DNA from: AG25 sp035517615
GTDB taxonomy: Bacteria; Gemmatimonadota; Gemmatimonadetes; Gemmatimonadales; GWC2-71-9
Assembly: GCA_035517615.1 (NCBI GenBank)
Contig: DATIYM010000023.1
Span: 50,265 to 114,264 of the forward strand
Reading direction: 5' to 3'
Length of the DNA stretch: 64,000 nt
Shown here: piece by piece, positions 24,117 through 32,699 of the stretch
Layout: each line of letters opens with the position of its first letter
How positions within the stretch are numbered: position 1 is the first letter of the stretch
The notes under the pieces: model-generated
Seen by the model: the letters and a program-made list of their open reading frames with translations, nothing else
Told to the model about the DNA's origin: nothing
Databases searched by the model: none
Position numbers and translations under genes: made by a program

Positions 24117-24841
24117 GCCTGCTGTCGCGAGCGCTGTATCTCCGCTGGCAGGTGTTTCGTTGCCGGCAGAAGAGCGACACCGCTACCAGGTTTCTGCTCG
24201 AGCTGGCCCGTCACGTCGCGAGCGCCCCTCGAAGCGAGGATCCCGCTCCCTTTCTCGAGATCGGCACCCGCGCCGGCGGCTCCGCGCTGCTGATGCTGCG
24301 AATTCTCGAGTCTGTGTATCCCATCCGTGCGAGAAAGCCTCTCGTACTCACGGTCGACCCGTACGGCACGCGCCCCTACGAGGGCGCTCCCTTCATCTAC
24401 GATGACCGTCATTACGGTGCGATGAAGCGCGTGCTGGCCCGTTATCCGAATCACGTCCACTACATGATGGATTCGGAGCTGTTTCTCGATCTACTGGACC
24501 GTCTGTATCTGTGGCGTGAGGGAGTGAAACGACCGCTCGATCGGTTCTCGCTGGTCTATCTCGACGGCAGCCACGACGTCGAGATCGTGTGGCGTGAGAT
24601 CGAACAGCTGCTCCCGCGGGTCGTCCCCGGGGGGACGTTAATCGTGGACGATACAGACTGGTTCGACGGCGCGATTCGCAAGCGACTCGATGCCATGCAC
24701 CAGCCGCTCGTTGGGACGCCGCGCCACAATGGCAAGCAGACCATCATCGAGGTTCCATCCGCTGGAGCGACCAGCGCGCCGCTGCCCGCTGCATCAACGG
24801 CTGGCCGTGCCAGCAACACACGATCGGAGCGTAACCGCTAA
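24113..24841 (+). CDS. Class I SAM-dependent methyltransferase family protein
   Basis: 242 residues from a GTG that overlaps the protease stop (GTGA). Motif I is FLEIGTRAGGSALLML (about 48-63). An acidic VYLDGSHDVEIVWREIEQLL and VVPGGTLIVDDTDWFDG follow, as in the methyltransferase-24-like family often found near glycan or lipid modification genes. The substrate is unknown. The last 98 bases overlap, on the opposite strand, the 3' end of the GH3 gene. The fold seems complete by residue about 212, so the tail may be dispensable. Confidence 0.78.
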   Translation: MSLLSRALYLRWQVFRCRQKSDTATRFLLELARHVASAPRSEDPAPFLEIGTRAGGSALLMLRILESVYPIRARKPLVLTVDPYGTRPYEGAPFIYDDRHYGAMKRVLARYPNHVHYMMDSELFLDLLDRLYLWREGVKRPLDRFSLVYLDGSHDVEIVWREIEQLLPRVVPGGTLIVDDTDWFDGAIRKRLDAMHQPLVGTPRHNGKQTIIEVPSAGATSAPLPAASTAGRASNTRSERNR

Positions 24842-26189
24842 TCTGTCCGGCCAACCGCGGATGCCCGAGAAGAATCACCAGATCGGCCTTGGGAAGCAGG
24901 TGCGCAAGCTGTTGCAGCGATCGCGACCCCAGCTCGGCGCGGCCCTTCCACGACCGCGGCTCGGCGTACACGAGGACAATGCGCGAGCCATGCGACCGAG
25001 AGTCGGCGGTGCGCAGGATCGATACGCCCGCGGCCGCGAGCGTGTGATGGTAGACATCGCGTGGACCCACCGTATACGGGCCGCCGACGTCGTCATCGAC
25101 GATTGAAACGATGCAGGGAGGCCGCAAGGCGGGTGCGGCCCCCCGGAGCAGCGTGACCACACGGTCGGCGATCTGGTCCGCCGCCTGCGCGTGGCTCCGC
25201 CAATCCGGCTCGCCCTGGTCCGCGCCACCGTCCCAGCGGCTCACGGCAGCATCGTACAGCGCCAGAGCGGCGTCGGCTCGCGCCGTCCGCAGCGCCCGCC
25301 CGGTGGCGGAGTCGAGGGCAGCGACGACAGCCGCGTAGTCCTGCGGATAGAGCAGCGCATCGCAGCCCGCGGCAACCGCTGTGGCGGTCGCCGGACCTTC
25401 CGACTCGCGTGCCGTGGCGCCGGCCATGATCAGCGCGTCCGTCACGACGAGCCCGGCAAATCCCAGCTCCTGGCGCAAATACCCGAGAATCGTGGGCGAG
25501 AAGCCCGCGGCCGCAGCGCTCGAGTCCCAACCAGGGTACGACACGAACGCGCTCATCACGCTGGCAACGCCGGCCTTCACCGCGGCGCCGAACGGCACGA
25601 GATCGCTCCTGGCCAGCTCGTCGAAGGAGGCATCCACCCGGGGGAGCACGGCGTGCGAGTCCTGGGTAGTGCGGCCGTGCCCCGGATAGTGCTTGGCGCA
25701 CGCCATCGCCCCGTGCTCCTGACATGCCGTGATCCAAGCCGCCACGTGTTCGCTGACGCGTGAGGGATCGGCGCCGAAGGAGCGAGTCTGTACGATGGGA
25801 TTGCGGGGCTCGTTATCCAGATCGCAAACGGGCGCGAACACCCAGTTGATTCCTGCCGCTTTCGCTTCAGTTCCCGTGATGAGGCCGGCAAGGCGGGTCG
25901 TCTCGACATCATCGAGGTGGCCGAGGGCGGCGGGGGGCGGCAGCTCGGTGAGCCCAACGACCTGCTGCCCCGGGCCGCGCTCGAGATCAGCGCCGATCAG
26001 GAGACGCCGTCCGGCCTGGCGGCGCAGATCGCGGGTCAGATTCACGACCGATTCGCGATCACCGCCAAAAACGATGAAGCCGCCAACGCCCGTGGCGAGC
26101 GCGCCGTCAATCTTGGCCCGTTCGTGTTCGAAACCCCCCTTCTCGCGCCAGCGCAGCGAGGGGAACACGAGGCGAGCAAGCGATGTCAC
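24744..26189 (-). CDS. Glycoside hydrolase family 3 protein, NagZ-like
   Basis: 481 residues. The GH3 barrel carries LIGADLERGPGQQV, CAKHYPGHGRTTQDSHAVLP (NagZ-type Asp/His loop) and the nucleophile Asp in GLVVTDALIMAG. NagZ removes N-acetylglucosamine from muropeptides. It is followed without a gap by anmK and murQ, which supports a peptidoglycan-recycling role. It is about 130 residues longer than typical NagZ; the C-terminal part (CIVSIVDDDVGGPYTV onward) looks like an alpha/beta GH3 C domain. Confidence 0.88.
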   Translation of the reverse strand: MTSLARLVFPSLRWREKGGFEHERAKIDGALATGVGGFIVFGGDRESVVNLTRDLRRQAGRRLLIGADLERGPGQQVVGLTELPPPAALGHLDDVETTRLAGLITGTEAKAAGINWVFAPVCDLDNEPRNPIVQTRSFGADPSRVSEHVAAWITACQEHGAMACAKHYPGHGRTTQDSHAVLPRVDASFDELARSDLVPFGAAVKAGVASVMSAFVSYPGWDSSAAAAGFSPTILGYLRQELGFAGLVVTDALIMAGATARESEGPATATAVAAGCDALLYPQDYAAVVAALDSATGRALRTARADAALALYDAAVSRWDGGADQGEPDWRSHAQAADQIADRVVTLLRGAAPALRPPCIVSIVDDDVGGPYTVGPRDVYHHTLAAAGVSILRTADSRSHGSRIVLVYAEPRSWKGRAELGSRSLQQLAHLLPKADLVILLGHPRLAGQISGYAPIVCCWHGQPLMQRAAARWSLQRMEPR

Positions 26190-27307
26190 GCCGGCGTAAC
26201 GCGGCCCAGGACCCGTGGCCCGCGGGCTCCCGTTACGGCAGGAAGGTTGCCGGGCATGCCGCGCAGCGTGAGCCAGCCCAGCAGGGCGAACGCCGCAGCC
26301 TCCTTCGCCTCGCCGTCGAAAAACAGATCGGCGAACTGCAGCACCGGTCGGGGCCGCAGACGTTTGCCGAGGCGTTCCATCAGCGTGCGATTGCGCGCGC
26401 CTCCACCCGAGACCACGAGCTCGTCGTCCGGTTGAGCGGGAGTAAACCGCGTGATTGCATCCGCGATCGTTTCGACGGTCAGCGCGTTCGCGGTCGAGAT
26501 CGCGTCGTCGGCCTCTCCACCCGACGCCCGCGCTGCAGTGGCGAGCTGCCGCGCAAACTCGGGGCCGAAGCGCTCCCGCCCGGTGCTCTTGGGCGGACGC
26601 TCGGCGAAATACGGATCCTCGAGCAGTGATTCCAGCACCGGAACGAGCACCCGGCCGTGCCGGGCACGTTCACCGTCGCGGTCGAACGGCAGATCGGGAC
26701 AGAGGAACCGCGTCACCGCGTCCATCACGCCGACACCGGGGCCTGAGTCGAACGCCACGGCCCCGGCCGTCTCGCCGCGCCGCGGCACCCACGTCACGTT
26801 GGCGATCCCGCCCAGGTTCAACAGCAGGCGCCCGCGGTGGGGGTGCCCAAAGACCAGGACATCGACCAGGGGAACGAGCGGTGCGCCCTGCCCCCCGGCC
26901 GCGACGTCGCGCGTCCGAAAGTCACTCACCACCTGGACGCCGATCCGCTCCGCGAGAACCGCGGGATCGCCAAGCTGCAGCGTCGCGCGCGCGGGCTCAT
27001 GCCAGACGGTCTGGCCGTGCGATGCAACGAACTCGATGTCTCGAGCCGTCACCCGGGCCTGCGCGAGCAATTCGAGCACGGCAGCGGCGAATCGTTCCCC
27101 CAGCGCGACGTGGAGCAGCGCCAGCTCACGCGCTCCGCCCTGCGCGATCGTGTGGAGAATGCGCTCGCGCTCCGCGGACTCGTAGGAACTCTGCCGGAAG
27201 GCTCGAAGCTCGATGTTCGGCGGCGCGTCGGTAAGCCGGACGAGCGCGGTCGACACACCATCGAGCGAGGTGCCGGACATGATGCCGATGGCGAGTGACC
27301 CGGTCAT
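26186..27307 (-). CDS. anmK: Anhydro-N-acetylmuramic acid kinase
   Basis: 373 residues, the family's normal length. It converts anhydroMurNAc and ATP to MurNAc-6-phosphate, the substrate of MurQ encoded directly upstream. Signature blocks are IGIMSGTSLDGVSTAL, FVASHGQTVWHEP, TLQLGDPAVLAE, LLNLGGIANVTWV and FDSGPGVGVMDA. It overlaps both neighbours by four bases, so the three genes are translationally coupled. Confidence 0.96.
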   Translation of the reverse strand: MTGSLAIGIMSGTSLDGVSTALVRLTDAPPNIELRAFRQSSYESAERERILHTIAQGGARELALLHVALGERFAAAVLELLAQARVTARDIEFVASHGQTVWHEPARATLQLGDPAVLAERIGVQVVSDFRTRDVAAGGQGAPLVPLVDVLVFGHPHRGRLLLNLGGIANVTWVPRRGETAGAVAFDSGPGVGVMDAVTRFLCPDLPFDRDGERARHGRVLVPVLESLLEDPYFAERPPKSTGRERFGPEFARQLATAARASGGEADDAISTANALTVETIADAITRFTPAQPDDELVVSGGGARNRTLMERLGKRLRPRPVLQFADLFFDGEAKEAAAFALLGWLTLRGMPGNLPAVTGARGPRVLGRVTPA

Positions 27308-28248
27308 GATGTGGTCGCGGGGCGTCCGGGAGGCGGGGGGGGATCGCCGATCACCCGGCGGACGGAGCCGTGCGACTGCTCGAGCGCGCGCCGTGCATCC
27401 CCCTCGCCCACATCAAGGCGTGCCATGACAATGGCGAGCTTCACGCTGCCGCCCGCGGCGTGAATCGCCTGCCGGGCGCGCGCGCGCTCCACGCGGCAGA
27501 CCTCCATGACGATGCGCTCGCCGCGATCGCGCAGCTTGGCACTCGTGGCCATCAAATCGACCATCAGATTGCCATACACTTTGCCGAGCCGGATCATGGC
27601 ACCCGTCGTGACCGCATTGAGCACGAGCTTGGTCGCGGTGCCTGCCTTCAGGCGTGTCGAACCGGTGATCGCCTCGGGTCCCACTTTGGGCAGGATCACG
27701 ACGTCACAGCGCGCGGCCACTTCGCTCGGAGGGTCGGTGCAGGACAGCAGCCCGGTCGCCGCCCCGCGCGAACGGGCGCAGTCGAGCGCGGCCCGCACGA
27801 ACGGCGTCGTGCCGCTCGCGGCAATGCCGAGCACGAAATCCTGAGCGTTGACCGCGGCATGCTCGATCGCTACACCCGCAAGCCCGACATCGTCCTCGGC
27901 GCCCTCGACGCTGCGCACCAGCGCCGCGGGGCCGCCGGCGATGATCCCTACCACCATGTCCGGCGGCGTCCCGAAGGTTGGAGGACACTCGCTGGCGTCG
28001 AGCACGCCCAAGCGCCCGGACGTACCCGCCCCGGCGTAGATCAGCCGCCCGCCGTGCTCGAATGCGCGGACGGCAAGATCGATCGCCTGGGCGATCCGCT
28101 CGCGCTCGAGGTGTACCGCGGGCGCGACGAGCGCGTCCTCAGCGTTGAGGAGATCGACGATTTCGAGGCTGGATGCGACGTCGATCCGCCCGGTCCGGGG
28201 ATTGCGCTGCTCGGTAAGCCGCGGATCTCGAAATTCGGGCGTGTTCAT
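27304..28248 (-). CDS. murQ: N-acetylmuramic acid 6-phosphate etherase
   Basis: 314 residues. MurQ cleaves the lactyl ether of MurNAc-6-phosphate to give GlcNAc-6-phosphate and lactate. The SIS-domain motif IYAGAGTSGRLGVLDASECPP contains the catalytic glutamate in SECPPTFG. The helical C-terminus (MARLDVGEGDARRALEQSHGSVR) is typical. It is first in the murQ-anmK-GH3 operon and divergent from the gamma-glutamyltransferase gene, with 61 bp between starts. Confidence 0.96.
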   Translation of the reverse strand: MNTPEFRDPRLTEQRNPRTGRIDVASSLEIVDLLNAEDALVAPAVHLERERIAQAIDLAVRAFEHGGRLIYAGAGTSGRLGVLDASECPPTFGTPPDMVVGIIAGGPAALVRSVEGAEDDVGLAGVAIEHAAVNAQDFVLGIAASGTTPFVRAALDCARSRGAATGLLSCTDPPSEVAARCDVVILPKVGPEAITGSTRLKAGTATKLVLNAVTTGAMIRLGKVYGNLMVDLMATSAKLRDRGERIVMEVCRVERARARQAIHAAGGSVKLAIVMARLDVGEGDARRALEQSHGSVRRVIGDPPPPPGRPATTS

Positions 28249-28309
28249 GGGGCGGGTCCGCCCAACTTAGATGTTGACCGTCGCTTGGGTCAACGTGCAC
28301 AATACGGCC

Positions 28310-30118
28310 ATGCGGGTCCGGCACCTTTCCGCTCTGCTCGTCGCGCTGTACGGCTGTCATCATCCGCGCCCCGCCGCGCTCGCTCCCAGCGCGGGGGCGG
28401 ACTCATCGGACGTTTCGGCTCCAGCAGCGGTCCAAACAGCGGCCGAGAGCGCGCTCGCGAGCCCATCGCAACCGCCCGCCTTCGTCAATGCCAGCTGGCC
28501 ACTCGGGCGCCGGACCAGGGTCGTGACCGCGAGCCACGCCGTGGTGGTGTCGTCGCATCCGCTTGCCACCGACGTGGGGATCGCGATTCTGCGCCAGGGC
28601 GGGAACGCGGTCGACGCCGCGGTGGCCGTGGGCTTCGCCCTCGCCGTCGTACATCCCGTCGCCGGAAACATCGGCGGCGGCGGGTTCATGATGATTCGGC
28701 TGCAGGACGGAACATTGCGAGCACTCGACTATCGGGAGATGGCACCCGCCCTGGCCCGCCGCGACATGTTCGTCGATTCCGCCGGAACCGCGCTGCAGTC
28801 ATCGCTCACTGGGCACCAGTCGGTGGGCGTTCCGGGAAGTGTGGCCGGGATGTACGAAGCGCATCACACCTTCGGCCGGCTGCCGTGGGCCGATCTGCTC
28901 GCCCCAGCGATTCGTCTGGCCCGGGAGGGATTCGTCCTCGATGCCGCACATAGCCGCCAGGTGGCGCTGGAAGCGGAGCGGCTGGTCCGGTTCCCGGCAT
29001 CACGCGCGCAGTTTCTCGTGAATGGCGTCGCTCCCGAGCCGGGCACCCGGCTCACCCAGCCGGATCTGGCGCACACGCTCGAGCTGATCGCGGATTCCGG
29101 CCCGGCGGCGTTTTATGATGGGCCGATTGCCGGCCTCATCGTGCAGGAGATGCAGCGCGGCGGCGGGCTCGTGACCAGGGGCGACCTCGACGCCTACCGC
29201 GCGAAATGGCGCACGCCAGTGCAGGTGACGTATCGCGGCTATACGATCTACACGATGCCGCCGCCCTCGGGCGGCGGCATCGCACTGGCCGAAATCCTGA
29301 ATGTGATGGAGGGTTTCGGAACGCTCCCCGATTTTGGCACCGCTACCCTGATGCACGTCGAAGCGGAAGCGATGCGACGCGCCTACCTCGATCGCAACAT
29401 GTATCTGGGCGATCCGGACTACGTGCAGATGCCGCTCGAGCGCCTGCTGAGCAAGTCCCACGCAGCGGAGCTGCGCGGCGACATCGACCCACACCGCGCC
29501 ACACCGCCACCCGCGCCCGGCCCCACGCAACACGAGGGAACCGAGACCACACACTATTCCATCGTGGACCCGGAAGGGAATGCCGTCTCCTGCACCACGA
29601 CACTCAACAACGACTTCGGCAGCGCGGTGACCGTCAGTGGCGCGGGATTTCTGCTGAATGACGAAATGGACGACTTCACGTCCGCTCCCGGGCGACCGAA
29701 CCTGTACGGGCTCGTTCAGGGAGAAGCGAACGCCATCGCGCCCGGCAAGCGCATGCTTTCGGCCATGACGCCGTCGATGGTACTCGATTCCGCCGGCCAC
29801 CTCGTTCTCGTGCTGGGCTCGCCCGGTGGCTCACGCATTACGACCGCCGTGTTTCAGGTCATCAGTAACGTGATCGATCACGGCATGACGCTTCCCGCCG
29901 CGATCGCCGCTCCCCGGCTGCATGACCAGGGCTTGCCGGACATGATTTATGTCGAACGAGATGGCTTCACGGATGCGGCGATCGATTCCCTTACGGCGAT
30001 GGGTCACAAGGTGACGACCTGGAACTACAAGACGGAAGTCAACGCGATCGCGCGCACCGATTCAGGATGGGTGGGGGTGGCGGACCCGAGGAGATCGGGG
30101 GAGGCGAAGGGGTACTGA
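28310..30118 (+). CDS. ggt: Gamma-glutamyltransferase, probable lipoprotein
   Basis: 602 residues. It is an Ntn hydrolase that processes itself and hydrolyses or transfers the gamma-glutamyl group of glutathione. The N-terminus MRVRHLSALLVALYGC resembles a lipoprotein signal, with the cysteine at 16. HPVAGNIGGGGFM and the self-cleavage site before T413 in ETTHYSIVDPEGNAV are present, as is SPGGSRI. An upstream ATG in frame (28271) is possible, but the start at 28310 gives the better signal sequence. Confidence 0.93.
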   Translation: MRVRHLSALLVALYGCHHPRPAALAPSAGADSSDVSAPAAVQTAAESALASPSQPPAFVNASWPLGRRTRVVTASHAVVVSSHPLATDVGIAILRQGGNAVDAAVAVGFALAVVHPVAGNIGGGGFMMIRLQDGTLRALDYREMAPALARRDMFVDSAGTALQSSLTGHQSVGVPGSVAGMYEAHHTFGRLPWADLLAPAIRLAREGFVLDAAHSRQVALEAERLVRFPASRAQFLVNGVAPEPGTRLTQPDLAHTLELIADSGPAAFYDGPIAGLIVQEMQRGGGLVTRGDLDAYRAKWRTPVQVTYRGYTIYTMPPPSGGGIALAEILNVMEGFGTLPDFGTATLMHVEAEAMRRAYLDRNMYLGDPDYVQMPLERLLSKSHAAELRGDIDPHRATPPPAPGPTQHEGTETTHYSIVDPEGNAVSCTTTLNNDFGSAVTVSGAGFLLNDEMDDFTSAPGRPNLYGLVQGEANAIAPGKRMLSAMTPSMVLDSAGHLVLVLGSPGGSRITTAVFQVISNVIDHGMTLPAAIAAPRLHDQGLPDMIYVERDGFTDAAIDSLTAMGHKVTTWNYKTEVNAIARTDSGWVGVADPRRSGEAKGY

Positions 30119-30126
30119 GCGATTGT

Positions 30127-30909
30127 TTAGTGAGCTGCCACCGTCAGCGGCTGCTTCAGCGTGATTCTCATGCCGTTGCCCTTGGGAAGCACGACATCGA
30201 TATCCCGCGATCGCTGAGCCGCGACTGCGCCTCCGGCGGCTCCCAGGACGCCACCGATGACGGCGCCCTTCGTATTCTTCCCGAAGATTCTTCCGACCAC
30301 CGCACCGGCTGCCGCACCGGCACCGACTTTTGCCGCATCGGCACCGGTGACGCCGCGGCCTTGCATTACGGTGTCCTTGGATTCGACGGTTGCGTCGATC
30401 GGGTACGCTTTTCCGTGGATCGTGACGCTCGTGATGCTCAGCTCGAGCGTGCCGGTGGAACGAGGGTTCGGCGCCGGGTCGGCGCGGACGATCGTGCCGG
30501 AAATGCTGGATCCTACCGGAATGACGATGTGACCCGAGGGATCCCGCACGGCTTCACTCACCGTGGCGCTGAAGGGATCGCCCGCTTTGGCGCTCCGAGT
30601 CGTGATGCTGTCATCGATGGTCGCGCCCACCGAGGTCCCCGCTCCTGCCGTAAAGAACGTAGGCTGCGGGGGCGGGGCGGGAGGCGGCGGTGGCGGAGCG
30701 GGCGTCCGCTTCGTCTCAGGAGTATGCTTCGGTTGCTCGGGGGTGGGTGCGGGCACATCCCGCATGGTGGTGCTCGACTCCGTCGGCGCCATCGTGAGAT
30801 TCCGAGCCGTGCTGTCGGGGGTCTGGCTCGTCTGCTCGCCCTTGCCGCAGCCGAGCAGCAGCCCAGCCCCGATACCCCCAATCATGCGTAGCCACGTCGT
30901 ACGTCTCAT
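30127..30909 (-). CDS. Lipoprotein with proline linker and glycine-zipper region
   Basis: 260 residues. A signal with lipobox (GAGLLLGC, cysteine 21) leads into a long Thr/Pro linker (about 55-83). A beta-rich domain from TSVGATIDDSITTRSAKAGDPFSATV to about 185 resembles the TrbI-like or LysM-adjacent fold. A glycine zipper follows (GAGAAAGAVVGRIFGKNTKGAVIGG). Such proteins sit in the outer membrane or periplasm. I do not recognise a specific family. It is convergent with ggt, with 8 bp between. Confidence 0.75.
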   Translation of the reverse strand: MRRTTWLRMIGGIGAGLLLGCGKGEQTSQTPDSTARNLTMAPTESSTTMRDVPAPTPEQPKHTPETKRTPAPPPPPPAPPPQPTFFTAGAGTSVGATIDDSITTRSAKAGDPFSATVSEAVRDPSGHIVIPVGSSISGTIVRADPAPNPRSTGTLELSITSVTIHGKAYPIDATVESKDTVMQGRGVTGADAAKVGAGAAAGAVVGRIFGKNTKGAVIGGVLGAAGGAVAAQRSRDIDVVLPKGNGMRITLKQPLTVAAH

Positions 30910-30948
30910 AGCCGTCCACTCCAGATAGAAACACTTTCCTAATATAAG

Positions 30949-31665
30949 CTAGAGCCGCTGCTTCAACGCATCTGGGGTCAGGCGTTGGAGATACGCCGCG
31001 AGAACCGTAAAGCGATCGGTCAGGAGGAGTACGCCAAGGGCAATCAGCAGCACCCCGGACACGCGCTCGACCCAGACGAGGTAGGGGCGAAATCGCTGAA
31101 ACCAGCTGAGAAACCGATCCAGCGCCAAGGCAGTCAGTATGAACGGCACGGCGAGGCCGAGAGCGTACACCGCGAGCAGCGCCGTTCCCTGGGCAACGCT
31201 CGCGGTGGCGGCGGCAAGGGTGAGAATCGTTCCCAGGATGGGACCGATGCACGGTGTCCATGCGGCTCCGAACGACATCCCGGCAACCGCGGACCCGAAA
31301 TACCCGATCGGCTTGCGCGCCAGATGAAAGCGGCGCTCGCGCATGAGAAACGCGGGCCGCGCCACGCCGAGCAGATACAGCCCGAACGCGAGCACGAGCA
31401 CGCCGCCAACCCGGCCGATCCAGAGCTGATATTGCAGCAGGAAGCTGCCGAGCGCCGATGCCGTGGCGCCGAGGACGAGAAAAATGATGGAGAATCCAGC
31501 CACGAACCACGTGGCGTGTTTCAGCGCCGTCCCTTTATGGACGTCGAGCTCCTCGGCGGTCATTCCCGTAATGAAGCCGATGTAGCTCGGAATGAGCGGC
31601 AGCACGCACGGCGAGAGAAAGCTCAGCAGTCCCGCGGCAAAGGCGGCGCCGAAAGTGACGTTCAA
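30949..31665 (-). CDS. ccdA: CcdA-type cytochrome c biogenesis protein
   Basis: 238 residues with six predicted membrane segments. Redox cysteines are in LSPCVLPLIPSYIG (helix 1) and AAWTPCIGPILG (helix 4), the two positions needed in CcdA/DsbD. CcdA passes reducing power from cytoplasmic thioredoxin to periplasmic thiol proteins for cytochrome c maturation. No partner thioredoxin-like protein is adjacent. It begins three bases after the decarboxylase stop. Confidence 0.93.
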   Translation of the reverse strand: MNVTFGAAFAAGLLSFLSPCVLPLIPSYIGFITGMTAEELDVHKGTALKHATWFVAGFSIIFLVLGATASALGSFLLQYQLWIGRVGGVLVLAFGLYLLGVARPAFLMRERRFHLARKPIGYFGSAVAGMSFGAAWTPCIGPILGTILTLAAATASVAQGTALLAVYALGLAVPFILTALALDRFLSWFQRFRPYLVWVERVSGVLLIALGVLLLTDRFTVLAAYLQRLTPDALKQRL

Positions 31666-31668
31666 TCG

Positions 31669-32229
31669 TCAACCGCAGAAGCACACGGCGGACACCACCG
31701 TGGTCCAGCGCCCATCCACACCGCATTCCGCGGTCGAGGTCACGTTCATCGTGCGCACGATTTCGCCCGAGAGCATCCATTGTTCCCGCCGTTGGTCCCA
31801 GGCCTGATCGGGATCGAACGGCACTCCGAGGACGGTGGCGAGCATGGACGCCGCGAGATCCTCCGCGTAGTCGCCGGCCATCACCTCGTTCTGTCCGTAG
31901 CTATGATGCTCCGAGATATAGCCGTGATGACTCGCGTCGGCGGGCATGGCGACGCCGATCGAGGCCGCCACCAGCCGGCTGGGCTCGTTCGTTGCCGACT
32001 CCGCGATGACCGCGAAGACGACCTGGCCGGGACGCATTAGCGATAGCCCCTCTTCGCGATCCACCAGCTCGCAGTGCGGCGGAAAGATCGAGCTGACCCG
32101 CACGAGATTGAAATTTGCGAGGTGGGCATCGCGCAGCGCCATCTCGAAGCTGGTGAGCTTCTCCTTGTGGCGGCCGACGCCTTTGGTCAGAAACGCCTTG
32201 GTCGGCACAAACAGGCGTGAGTCGATCAA
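31669..32229 (-). CDS. pdaD: Pyruvoyl-dependent arginine decarboxylase
   Basis: 186 residues. The self-cleavage site is the SerSer of LVRVSSIFPPHCELV, after which the second serine becomes the pyruvoyl cofactor. ESATNEPSRLVAASIG and the helical EDLAASML segment also fit. The enzyme makes agmatine for polyamine synthesis or acid resistance. It starts with TTG, supported by GAGG eight bases upstream. An ornithine-cyclodeaminase-type gene lies two genes upstream, suggesting an arginine/ornithine block. Confidence 0.93.
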   Translation of the reverse strand: MIDSRLFVPTKAFLTKGVGRHKEKLTSFEMALRDAHLANFNLVRVSSIFPPHCELVDREEGLSLMRPGQVVFAVIAESATNEPSRLVAASIGVAMPADASHHGYISEHHSYGQNEVMAGDYAEDLAASMLATVLGVPFDPDQAWDQRREQWMLSGEIVRTMNVTSTAECGVDGRWTTVVSAVCFCG

Positions 32230-32234
32230 CGGTT

Positions 32235-32699
32235 TTACCTCGCGAGGCTAGGGGGCTGCGGGGAGGCGGTCTCGTACCACGCCGCACGTTCGACGATCGA
32301 TGGCGGTTCGGGGTCGCCGTTACGATCGGCCGTTGCCTGCATCACCTGCGACAATACTTCGGCCGGACTGAGCGCCACTTCTTCCAGCTCCGCTTTGACC
32401 CGGCCGCGTTCTTTCCCGCGCGTGATCAGCATGTAGCGGGCCGTGTAGACGCGCAGCCGCGGCGCCCCGGCTGCGGCAGCGAGCGGAGCGGAAACACGGG
32501 TGACCACCGCCGTCCCCCATTCGCGCCCGTCACGCTTGATGGGACGAAACACGTAAATCGTCTCGATCTCGTGCGGCGGCACGGCACGCGCCACGGCGGC
32601 CGCGACCTCGGTCCACCCGCGGCCGATGCCGGGGGCGAGCTGCGGCAACGGCGCCGCGATCAGCGGCTCACCGAAGCCGGAACCTGCGCCTGTTCCCAT
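32235..32699 (-). CDS. Uncharacterised protein
   Basis: 154 residues with no family I recognise. The N-terminal third is Gly/Pro-rich, followed by an alpha/beta stretch (IETIYVFRPIKRDGREWGTAVVTRV, RLRVYTARYMLI) and a charged helix. No signal peptide or membrane segment. The ATG at 32699 overlaps the end of the upstream gene by 40 bases. It sits five bases before pdaD, so it is probably co-expressed with it. Confidence 0.6.
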   Translation of the reverse strand: MGTGAGSGFGEPLIAAPLPQLAPGIGRGWTEVAAAVARAVPPHEIETIYVFRPIKRDGREWGTAVVTRVSAPLAAAAGAPRLRVYTARYMLITRGKERGRVKAELEEVALSPAEVLSQVMQATADRNGDPEPPSIVERAAWYETASPQPPSLAR

